A DNA stretch of 64,000 nt from Accumulibacter sp. (GTDB lineage: Bacteria > Pseudomonadota > Gammaproteobacteria > Burkholderiales > Rhodocyclaceae), in the NCBI RefSeq assembly GCF_023806565.1, contig NZ_JAMTDV010000066.1, forward strand, positions 62,001 through 126,000. Direction: 5' to 3'. The first letter of the stretch is position 1, and each line of letters starts with the position of its first letter. Both the position numbers and the translations under genes were made by a program. This document shows, in pieces, positions 56,633-64,000 of this stretch. The notes below the pieces were generated by a model. That model was not told the origin of the DNA, ran no database searches, and worked only from the letters and a program-made list of their open reading frames with translations.

Positions 56633-57024
56633 ACGAAGCCGATCTCTACGGACGCGGCCTCGCCTTCCCGATTCGTGTCGGCAGCGATGGGCGGCTGGCC
56701 TGGTCGGCCGGCGAAGCCAACGTGCGCGAGTCGCTGCGGCTGGTATTGCTCACCGGGCAGGGCGAACGTCTGCGCCGACCCGACTTCGGTGCCGGCCTCG
56801 AGCGCTTCCTGTTCGAACCGAATACCCCCGCCACCTGGCGCGCCATCGAGGAACGCATCCGCAAGAGCCTCGAACGCTGGGAAACGCGCCTGCGCGTGGA
56901 GAGCGTCGAGGTGGCAGCCGATCCGGACAATCCCGAAGCCGCACTCGCCACCCTTGCCTTCACCCTGATCGCCAGCGGCGAAGCCGGACGCAGCACGCTG
57001 ACCATTCCCGTGCAGGGACGCTAG
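56629..57024 (+). CDS. gp25-like baseplate wedge protein
   Basis: A 131-residue gp25/GPW (Pvc9/TssE-type) protein: LAFPIRVGSDGRLAWSAGEA, NVRESLRLVLLTGQGERLRR, PDFGAGLERFLFEPN. The LxTGxGER..RPDFG pattern is the conserved core that nucleates sheath polymerisation on the baseplate. ATGA overlap with the preceding gene and a 9-bp gap to gpJ. Confidence 0.95.
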   Translation: MNEADLYGRGLAFPIRVGSDGRLAWSAGEANVRESLRLVLLTGQGERLRRPDFGAGLERFLFEPNTPATWRAIEERIRKSLERWETRLRVESVEVAADPDNPEAALATLAFTLIASGEAGRSTLTIPVQGR

Positions 57025-57033
57025 GAGTCCGCC

Positions 57034-59277
57034 ATGCCGATCAACCTGCCTGCCATCGACGACCGCAACTACGAGCAACTCGTCCGCGATGCGCTCGCCC
57101 GCGTTTCGATCCACACCCCGGAATGGACGCACACCGGCCCATCCGACCCCGGCGTCACGCTCGTCGAGCTGTTCGCCTTCATGGCCGAAAGCCTGCTCTA
57201 TCGGGCCAACCTGATTCCCGAACGCAATCGCCTCAAGTTCCTGCAGCTCCTTGGCGTGCCGTTGCTGCCGGCAGCCTCGGCGCACGGTCTGGTGCAATTG
57301 CGCAATGAAGCCGGCGCCCGCCTGAACGTCACCCTGCCGTCCGGGCTGACCTTCTTCGCCGGAGCCCTTCCTTTCGTCAGCGACAGCGGCCTCGACGTTC
57401 CGCCGATCGAAGGACTGGCAGTGTTCAAACGCACACTCAACAGCCCCGACAGCGCGCTGGTCGATTACTACCGGCAGCTCTACGAAGCGACCGGTCGCGA
57501 CTTCGACGCGCTGGCGCAGGACGCGAGCACTGCCACCGGCACACCGGTCGACCCGGTTCTCTACGAAACCGTCGCCCTCGACGATCTGCCGGCAGCCCTC
57601 GACGTCGGCGCCGATGCCGTCGATGGGGCTCTCTGGCTGGCGCTCCTCGCACCACCCAAGGCGGGCGAAAGCGAACGCGCTGCGGTGCGCGCACAACTCG
57701 CCGGGCGCACGCTGTCGATCGGCCTCGTGCCGGAACGCAGCGACCCCGCCGCACGCCTCATTGCCGGCAGCCCGGCGACGCCGCCGCCGGCGTTCAGCGT
57801 CTGGATTCCCAATCCCGCGGCCAGTGGTACCCACTACTCGCGTCTCGATTCGGTGGCACCCGCAGGCTTCCCTGATCGCCCTGGCATCCTCCAGGTGACG
57901 CTCCCGAAAGCCGTCGAAGCCTTGGTCACCTGGTCCGACGACGAACCGCTCGAAGCCGGCGTCGGCGACCGCCCGCCGGTGCTCAACGACGACCAGATCA
58001 GCCAGCGCCTGCTGACCTGGTTGCGCGTCGACGGCCTCGCCGGTGCCGGCGTGCAACTGCGCTGGGCCGGAGTGCATTGCGTGCCGGTCACCCAGCGCAG
58101 CCGCATCGCACGCGAACTGCTCGCTCCCGGCGATGGCGAAGCCGACCAGCGCCGCACGCTGAGCCACGGGCAGGTGCTCGCCGACTCGATCGTCGTCGCG
58201 GTGCAGGGCCAGCGCTGGGATCTCACCGACGAACTCGAGGCCGCACCTGCCGAAGGACGCCCGGGTTCGACGGTATTTGCGCTCGACGCCGAAGCCGGCA
58301 TCCTGCGCTTCGGCGACGGCGTGCGCGGCGCCCGCCCCGCTCTCGGTGCGGAAATCGCGGTCGCCTTCGACTGGTCGGCCGGTGCCGCCGGCAACGTTGC
58401 CGCTGGTGCGATCAAGCTCGGCCCCGATCTGCCGCCGGGTTTCAAGCTTGCCAATCCGCTGCCGTGCACCGGCGGCACCGACGCCGAGCAGGCGGGCGAC
58501 GCGGAAAAGCGCATCCCGCTGGTGCTGCGCCATCGCGACCGGGCGGTCAGCGCCGACGATTTCGTCGAAGTGCTCAAGGCAGCTCCCGGCGCCGACGTCG
58601 GCCGCGTCGAGGTGCTCGCCGCCTGGCACCCGGAACTGTCACCGGCCTTGCCTGGCGACCAGCCCGGCGTGGTCACCGCGATGGTCATTCCCCGCCTCGA
58701 CCCGCAACACCCGGATACCCCGCGCCCCGACGCCAACTTCATCGACGCGCTGTGCAAGTACCTTGCACCGCGCCGGCTGGTGACCTGCGAAGTGCTGCTG
58801 CGTGCGCCGATCTATACGGGGGTGTGGATCAGCGTCGGCATCGAGATCGTCGCCGGCCAGGCGGTCGCCACCGTCCGCGAACGCGTGCGTGCGGCTCTCG
58901 CCTTTCACCTTGCGCCGCTGCCACCGGCAGTCACCGGCGCGCCTGTACCGACGATTCCAGGCCTGGAAAACGGCTGGCCGCTGTTCCGAGCGGTCGGCGC
59001 GCTCGAACTGGCGACCGTCGTGGCACGCAGCGAAGGCGTCGCGGGAGTGACCGGGCTGTTGCTCGGCGACGCCGGCGGCAGTCGCCGCGACAGCGTTGCC
59101 ATGCAGGGTCTGCAACTGCCTTACATCGCCGGCCTCGCAGTGAGCCTCGGCGACCCGGTGCCGCTCGACGAACTGATCGGGCGCGGCAGCGGTGCACAGG
59201 GCGATGGCGAAAGCGGTGGTTCCGGCGGCAGCGGCCGGCGCCGGATGCCGGTGCCGCAGGTTCCGCAGGAGTGCTGA
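57034..59277 (+). CDS. gpJ-like baseplate wedge protein (Pvc11-type)
   Basis: A 747-residue baseplate J family protein (T4 gp6, TssF-like role). Its N-terminus MPINLPAIDDRNYEQLVRDA ... PEWTHTGPSDPGVTLVELFA FMAESLLYRANLIPER is the typical PVC/Afp11 start, and the conserved gpJ core is at about residues 405-540 (FGDGVRGARPALGAEI ... LVLRHRDRAVSADDFVEV). It forms the wedge frame around the spike hub. The C-terminus is Gly/Ser-rich and short. Good AGGAG site. Confidence 0.92.
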   Translation: MPINLPAIDDRNYEQLVRDALARVSIHTPEWTHTGPSDPGVTLVELFAFMAESLLYRANLIPERNRLKFLQLLGVPLLPAASAHGLVQLRNEAGARLNVTLPSGLTFFAGALPFVSDSGLDVPPIEGLAVFKRTLNSPDSALVDYYRQLYEATGRDFDALAQDASTATGTPVDPVLYETVALDDLPAALDVGADAVDGALWLALLAPPKAGESERAAVRAQLAGRTLSIGLVPERSDPAARLIAGSPATPPPAFSVWIPNPAASGTHYSRLDSVAPAGFPDRPGILQVTLPKAVEALVTWSDDEPLEAGVGDRPPVLNDDQISQRLLTWLRVDGLAGAGVQLRWAGVHCVPVTQRSRIARELLAPGDGEADQRRTLSHGQVLADSIVVAVQGQRWDLTDELEAAPAEGRPGSTVFALDAEAGILRFGDGVRGARPALGAEIAVAFDWSAGAAGNVAAGAIKLGPDLPPGFKLANPLPCTGGTDAEQAGDAEKRIPLVLRHRDRAVSADDFVEVLKAAPGADVGRVEVLAAWHPELSPALPGDQPGVVTAMVIPRLDPQHPDTPRPDANFIDALCKYLAPRRLVTCEVLLRAPIYTGVWISVGIEIVAGQAVATVRERVRAALAFHLAPLPPAVTGAPVPTIPGLENGWPLFRAVGALELATVVARSEGVAGVTGLLLGDAGGSRRDSVAMQGLQLPYIAGLAVSLGDPVPLDELIGRGSGAQGDGESGGSGGSGRRRMPVPQVPQEC

Positions 59278-59278
59278 A

Positions 59279-62248
59279 ATGGATGCCAACGGCAGCCGCT
59301 ACCACGCGCTGGTAAGCGAAGGCGACTGGACCGGCTGCCTGCCGGCGACTGACGGCGACCCCCGCTTCGTCTGGCGCAACGGTGCGCTGGTGCTCAGGCC
59401 TCTCCTTTTCGAATTCAGGTCAGGCGTCGGCACGAACGCCCCGCTCACCGAAGAGAGCGGCCGCGGAGGCGTTTTTGACTCCTACGGCAATCTCTATTCG
59501 CTCGCTCCCGACCGCCACAGCGTGCGCATTCGTTCCGCCGGCAGCGGCGTGGACAGCGACTTCTGGCCGGTGAGCGGCGCCACGGCCGGCGAACCTGCGC
59601 ATGATGCCGTCGGCGAGATCGAGGGTTACCGCGGCGGCGAACGCACCCCGCCGGCCGGATTTTTCCAGCCGGCGACGCCCGCCAGCAGCGTGCCGGGCCT
59701 GCCGCGACTCGACGCGATCACGGTGAGTCGCGGCCACTATCTCATCGCTGCTTCGCAGGAAGCCGGCGGGCTGTTGATTTTCGATCTCTACGGCGCCGGC
59801 CCGCCCCTTTTCCAGACCTGGCCGGCAATCGCCGAGATGCCCGCCGAGGCATTGGTCGCACTCGACGATGGCGGCGTCGGAGCCTTGCTTGCCAATCGAC
59901 TGCTGCGTACCGGCCCGGATCTGAAGCCGCGCGTTCCCCGCCACGAGCAGCCGCCGGTTTTCGCGCCGCCGCCGCTGCCGGTCGAAGCCGTCGCCACCGC
60001 CGGCGGTGAACCCTGCGAACTCGATCTCGGCCCGGCCTTGCCTGCCGGCGCGCAGGCCGGTGCCGTCGCAGTATTGCCCGGCGGCCGCCTGCTGGTACTC
60101 AGCCAGCTTCCCGGCCAAGCGGGCAGCGCCTGGCTCGGCGCAATCGGCCTGGACGGCAAACCGATCCCGGTGATCGCCGGCCAACCGGTGGTGGCGAACC
60201 TGCCGCTCGCGATCGACCCCGGCGGCGACGCCGGCGTCGTCGCGCTCAATCCGCTGATCGGCGCGATTACCCTCGACCGTGTCACCCCGTCCCTGGCGAC
60301 GCGCGCGCTGGCCATCGACTGGGGCAGGAGTGCGCAGGCAGCGAGCGAAGCGGCGGCTGACGCACCGTTCTCGGCAATCGTCGTCGATGCCGCCGGCGAC
60401 CAGGCGTACCGACTCGCGGCAGGATGGCAGGATGGTGGCCTGATCGTCGCAATCGTTGGCGAGTACCTGCCGATGCGTCGCTACCGGGGGATGGGACTGG
60501 CCGCGCTGGCCGCCGGTGTCCGCCTGCACGCGTACCCGGATGCGCGCGTCTTCTACGCCAGCGAAGGCTACTGGGCGCCGCTCCTGGCGCTCGCGCAGCC
60601 CCGCTACCTGCGGGCAGCGACGCTGAGCTCGCCGATCTGGGACAGCGGCCTGCCCGGTTGCGTCTGGCATCGTCTGGCGATCGATCTGCGCCTGCCGCCG
60701 GGGACCGACGTCGCCGTCGAGACGCGGACTGCCGAGAGCGCCGAGGATCTGGCGCGGGCCGACTGGCGTGTCGAACCGACGCTGCTGCGTTCGGCGCGCG
60801 GCAGCGAGCTGCCTTGGCGCGATTCCGGCGACACCCCCGCCGGCACCTGGGAAGTCCTGCTGCAGGCCGCGCACGGCCGCTGGCTGCAGACTCGTCTGAC
60901 GGTCACTGGCGACGGCCGCCAGACGCCGTCGCTCGCGGCACTGCGCGTCTGGTATCCGCGCTTTTCCTACGCCAACGAGTACCTGCCACCGGTTTTTCGC
61001 GCGGACACCGCCAGCGCCGATTTCCTCGACCGTCTGCTCGCCCTGTTCGAAGGCGAGTTCACCCGCTGGGAAGATCGCATCGCTGCCGTCCAGTGGCTGT
61101 TCGACGCGCGCACCGCGCCCGCGGAAAGCCTCGAATGGCTGTCCGGCTGGCTGGGACTGGCATTCGACCCGGCCAACGACGAAGCGCGCAAGCGCCTCCT
61201 CATCCGCCACGCGATGAGCGTACACGCTCGCCGTGGGACGGTGCCGGGGCTGCTGCTCGGCGCCACCCTGGCGTGGGAGCGCAACGTCGACGAGAACTGG
61301 TTGCGCGATCCCGAAACGCTGGCCGAACGTCCGCACGGCCTGCGCCTGCAGGAGCTCTTCGGCCTGCTCGCGCCATTGCCGGCCACGGTCTGGCGTCCGC
61401 TCGACGGACGTGCGCTGCTGCTCGCGCCCGACCGGCTCGACGGCGACCCGTCGCTGCCCGATCCTGGCGAACTTGCGGCGCTCGACGTCAGCGGCGCCGC
61501 CGCGCTGGCCGCCGCGCAACCCGGACGGCGTGCGCAGCTGCAGCGCGCACTGGGTTTCGTTCCGCGCGCCGCGCTCGAAGAGGCTCGCCTGTGGGCGGCG
61601 TGGTGCGACGCCGCGGGTCACGACCCCGGCGCACGGCCGGCACAACCGACCGACGAACCAGCCGACACGATGGAATGGAGTTCCTATCTCGCCACCAGCC
61701 GCCCGTGCGCGCCGCTGCGTCAACGCTGGCAGGATTTTCTTGCTCGCCGCTGGCGCCGGGTATCGGCACTCAACGTCGCCTGGGGCAGCCGCTGGCGAAG
61801 CTTCGCGCAGATTCCGTCGCCGATCGTGCTGCCAGCGGCGGATGCTGCGCTGGCCGACTGGCATCGCTTCGAAGCGCAGGTGCTGCGCGGCTTGGCCAAC
61901 GCCCATCGCTTCCGCATCGTCCTGCCACTGCCGAGCGGCGAACTCGATCTCGACGATCTGGCGCGTCGCCGCGCCTCGGTGCTGCGCGTCGTCGAGCGTG
62001 ACAAACCGGCGCACACCACCGCCGAGGTACGTTTCGGTTTCGACCTCTTCCGCGTCGGCGAAGCCCGCCTGGGGCTCGATACCCGCCTCGAGGCCGGTCT
62101 CGCGCGTCGCCCCGAACTGGCCGCGCTGGCTTACGGCAGCGGCGCCTTCGATCCGGCCGTCCTCGGGCGCAGCGATCTCGGCGGTGCGCGACTGTCGCCC
62201 GCCCGTCCGCAACCGCCGGCCGACCGCGTCGGTCTGGATCGCGGCTGA
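59279..62248 (+). CDS. gpI-type wedge protein with large beta-rich N-terminal region (Pvc12-type)
   Basis: A 989-residue protein. Residues about 565-670 match phage tail protein I (P2 gpI/Pvc12): YANEYLPPVFRADTASADFL, FEGEFTRWEDRIAAVQWLFD, RKRLLIRHAMSVHARRGTVP. The first 550 residues are beta-rich with repeated motifs such as LLIFDLYGAGPPLFQTWP and GGLIVAIVGEYLPM, reminiscent of a propeller or NHL-like fold, which I do not recall in short gpI proteins. The C-terminal 120 residues contain FGFDLFRVGEARLGLDTRLE. It starts two bases after the gpJ stop. Confidence 0.82.
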   Translation: MDANGSRYHALVSEGDWTGCLPATDGDPRFVWRNGALVLRPLLFEFRSGVGTNAPLTEESGRGGVFDSYGNLYSLAPDRHSVRIRSAGSGVDSDFWPVSGATAGEPAHDAVGEIEGYRGGERTPPAGFFQPATPASSVPGLPRLDAITVSRGHYLIAASQEAGGLLIFDLYGAGPPLFQTWPAIAEMPAEALVALDDGGVGALLANRLLRTGPDLKPRVPRHEQPPVFAPPPLPVEAVATAGGEPCELDLGPALPAGAQAGAVAVLPGGRLLVLSQLPGQAGSAWLGAIGLDGKPIPVIAGQPVVANLPLAIDPGGDAGVVALNPLIGAITLDRVTPSLATRALAIDWGRSAQAASEAAADAPFSAIVVDAAGDQAYRLAAGWQDGGLIVAIVGEYLPMRRYRGMGLAALAAGVRLHAYPDARVFYASEGYWAPLLALAQPRYLRAATLSSPIWDSGLPGCVWHRLAIDLRLPPGTDVAVETRTAESAEDLARADWRVEPTLLRSARGSELPWRDSGDTPAGTWEVLLQAAHGRWLQTRLTVTGDGRQTPSLAALRVWYPRFSYANEYLPPVFRADTASADFLDRLLALFEGEFTRWEDRIAAVQWLFDARTAPAESLEWLSGWLGLAFDPANDEARKRLLIRHAMSVHARRGTVPGLLLGATLAWERNVDENWLRDPETLAERPHGLRLQELFGLLAPLPATVWRPLDGRALLLAPDRLDGDPSLPDPGELAALDVSGAAALAAAQPGRRAQLQRALGFVPRAALEEARLWAAWCDAAGHDPGARPAQPTDEPADTMEWSSYLATSRPCAPLRQRWQDFLARRWRRVSALNVAWGSRWRSFAQIPSPIVLPAADAALADWHRFEAQVLRGLANAHRFRIVLPLPSGELDLDDLARRRASVLRVVERDKPAHTTAEVRFGFDLFRVGEARLGLDTRLEAGLARRPELAALAYGSGAFDPAVLGRSDLGGARLSPARPQPPADRVGLDRG

Positions 62249-62325
62249 CACTCATGTCCGGTCGGAACGCTCCTCCGATGCCACTGACGCCACTTTTCCC
62301 CTAATTTCCCTATCCGGAGGCCATC

Positions 62326-64000
62326 ATGACCTGCTGCAGCGGCTCCACCTTCGCCCCCGCTCCCGACGCAGCGCTCGACCCGAGCAAGCGCGTCAATTTC
62401 ACTTTCGGCATGGTGCTCGGCGTCGACGATTTCCGTCAGGAGCACCTGTACCTGGCCGCCCGCGACGAGCGCGGGTTGCGCGAGACGATCGGTTATGGGG
62501 TGATCAGTGGCCTCGAGGTGAAGACCGACCCGCCACCGCCGTCCGCCGCCAGCAAAGTCGAAGTTCGGGTCACTCCCGGTCTGGCGCTGCTGCCCGACGG
62601 CAAGCTGGTCGCCGTCACGGTCGATCAGTGCGCATCACTCGGCGACTGGCTGTCCGGGCCGGACAAGCGCAACGACAGCGGCGATCACAGCGTCTACGTC
62701 GTCCTGCGTTATGCCGAAACCGCCGGCACGCCGGTACCCATCCCGGGCGAACCATGCCGCGACGAAAGTGCGCTGCAGGCCGACTCGCGCATCGCCGACA
62801 GCTTCACCCTCGATTTCTCCTGGACGCCGCCGGCGAGCCGCGAAGACGACGCGCTGCGCAGCTTCGTCGCCTGGTTGCGCAGGATCGAGGTACAGGCACA
62901 TCCCTCTCCTGCTCCCGACCTGGGAGCGTTCCAGGCAGCGGTGGAACAGGCGGTCGCGCAGGCGATCCAGGCCGGCTGGCCAGCCAACGGCAACCCCCCG
63001 CTGGCCGAAACACCGGCGCCGGCAGCGACGCTGTACCAGAACCTGGTGATTCCCTACGACCACTATGCGGAATTCGTCAGCGCCGCCTTCGACGTCTGGA
63101 TTCGCCGTCTGCGTGCTCTCTACCTCGCCAAGCACGGCCCGGTCCCGCCGGCCGAGGACGGTGCCGAAAACGGGCTGCTGCTCGGTACGATCGATTGCAA
63201 GCTCACCGCCGGCGCGCTGTCGTCCCTCGCAGGCGTGCGCCTGCTCGGCCGCCCGCAACTGGCACATCAGCGCCTGTTGCAGGAGTGGTTGTTGACCAAG
63301 GCCGACGATGCACCGCGCAATGCCCACTATGTGCTCGGCAACAGCGACCCGCGACTGCCGGACGCGCAGGATCTGCACGCGGCTTTCGCCGGCGCAGCGC
63401 GCAGGATGGCAAAGGTCGAAATCTCGGGGAGTGACGGGGTCTTGCAACCGGCGCTGATCTGGCCGGGTAACGAGGCTGGCGCCGACTACTATGGTCCCGA
63501 CATGGACACTCCGATCCCGGTTGCGGACGGTGGCACCGGTCAGAGCGCCGGACCGCAGCCCGGACAGCTGTTGGTCGGAGCGCCCGAGAGCGTCCCGCCG
63601 ACGTTCACCCTCGGCTGGCTGACCGGCGCGACGCACGGCGAAGGCGACGCACAGGTCGCCAATATCAACGTCGACGTGAACACGGCCGCCCCGAACATCC
63701 TGCTCGATACCGTCCAGAACATCGACCCCGATGCCTCTCCGAGCTTTGCGGGTCTGACGGTAAGCGGCACCCTCACCGCCGGCGCGCTGGAAGTCAGCGG
63801 CCCGGCGACGGTGACCGGCGCATTTACTGCCAACGGCGGCGTCACTGCCAGCGGATTGAACGTCGCCCCCCTCGCCTCGGCGGTGATCGGCAGCAATGCT
63901 GCCGGCGATTTTGTCAAGGCTGTCCGCTGGGACGGCGTCGAAGCCAATGTCGGCAACGAGGCGACCTATTACTACGCACCCGGACAGGGACAACCGGTGC
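62326..64000 (+). CDS. tail-fibre-like protein, C-terminus outside the window
   Basis: The frame begins MTCCSGSTFAPAPDAALDPS with CCGGAGG upstream and is still open at the last base, with 558 codons visible. Residues about 25-370 form a globular domain with VNFTFGMVLGVDDFRQEHLY and GLRETIGYGVISGLEV, a segment found in PVC/phage-like fibre-base proteins. From about residue 465 it becomes repetitive and beta-helical: SFAGLTVSGTLTAGALEVSG, ATVTGAFTANGGVTASGLNV, like trimeric fibre shafts. Fibres decide which cells or surfaces the particle binds; the tip lies outside. Confidence 0.78.
   Translation, partial: MTCCSGSTFAPAPDAALDPSKRVNFTFGMVLGVDDFRQEHLYLAARDERGLRETIGYGVISGLEVKTDPPPPSAASKVEVRVTPGLALLPDGKLVAVTVDQCASLGDWLSGPDKRNDSGDHSVYVVLRYAETAGTPVPIPGEPCRDESALQADSRIADSFTLDFSWTPPASREDDALRSFVAWLRRIEVQAHPSPAPDLGAFQAAVEQAVAQAIQAGWPANGNPPLAETPAPAATLYQNLVIPYDHYAEFVSAAFDVWIRRLRALYLAKHGPVPPAEDGAENGLLLGTIDCKLTAGALSSLAGVRLLGRPQLAHQRLLQEWLLTKADDAPRNAHYVLGNSDPRLPDAQDLHAAFAGAARRMAKVEISGSDGVLQPALIWPGNEAGADYYGPDMDTPIPVADGGTGQSAGPQPGQLLVGAPESVPPTFTLGWLTGATHGEGDAQVANINVDVNTAAPNILLDTVQNIDPDASPSFAGLTVSGTLTAGALEVSGPATVTGAFTANGGVTASGLNVAPLASAVIGSNAAGDFVKAVRWDGVEANVGNEATYYYAPGQGQPV

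Noticed and set aside
59420-62251. 943-codon open frame antisense to the gpI-type wedge gene
   Set aside because: Arg/Gly/Gln-rich product with no motif, and the plus strand is a coherent wedge protein in a coupled operon.
44398-64000. Interpretation of the tail genes as a prophage
   Set aside because: No capsid, portal, terminase, integrase or lysis genes are seen, and DUF4255, LysM hub and Pvc6-like peptide are typical of injection systems.

Overview
The window is a high-GC proteobacterial chromosome segment. Gene content and order (pilS with a PP0621-type gene, ntrB-ntrC-glnA, a Nudix/ThiE-like fusion beside a DUF815 ATPase and mltA, a PEP-CTERM protein, and a glk-glgP-glgB-glgX glycogen cluster) point to a betaproteobacterium. 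Rhodocyclales, possibly Candidatus Accumulibacter-like, is the best guess, but this rests on recognition of genes and not on a search.

Layout. 1-9942 is a minus-strand housekeeping and regulatory block: partial sensor kinase pilS, tRNA-Pro(CGG), polyprenyl diphosphate synthase, ada, an SPFH-SHOCT protein, coaX-birA, ntrC, ntrB and a DUF4124 protein. 10058-11711 is glnA with a terminator, a sigma-54 promoter and two tandem NtrC sites. 11902-14758 is a plus-strand run (rhodanese, nadA, Spx/ArsC-like, Hsp33). 14777-16976 holds a D-2-hydroxyacid dehydrogenase-like flavoprotein and a frameshifted PEP-CTERM gene with its own sigma-54 promoter. 17465-25869 is a complete kdp operon with two extra small genes and the KdpD/KdpE two-component system. 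26276-33914 is glucokinase and the glycogen phosphorylase, branching and debranching enzymes. 33967-38470 holds Nudix/ThiE, an ATPase, mltA and an ammonium transporter with a sigma-54 promoter and an NtrC-like site. glnA, amt and ntrBC together form an Ntr nitrogen regulon within 30 kb.

38562-42606 is a decay zone: a ParE-type toxin with an internal stop, a frameshifted antitoxin, a RAYT transposase fragment, a broken VIT/CCC1 transporter gene and several hairpins. Between these lie one intact alpha/beta hydrolase and a zinc-ribbon membrane protein. An Old Yellow Enzyme (42868-43959) follows.

44398-64000 is the most interesting part. It is one long plus-strand operon for a contractile injection system of the phage-tail-like (eCIS/PVC/Afp) type: DUF4255 cap protein, a carboxypeptidase-regulatory-like protein, sheath, tube, a 909-residue second sheath-like protein with an embedded Fn3-like region, second tube, LysM-type tube protein, a 58-residue Pvc6-like peptide, separate gpD-like and gpV-like spike proteins, a 700-residue protein of unknown function with a hydrophobic C-terminal hairpin, gp25, gpJ, a 989-residue gpI-type wedge protein with a large N-terminal beta-rich region, and the start of a fibre-like protein that runs off the window. 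Tape measure, AAA+ ATPase and cargo genes are not in the window and would be expected downstream. The membrane-hairpin protein inside the baseplate block raises the possibility that the particle is membrane-tethered rather than released.
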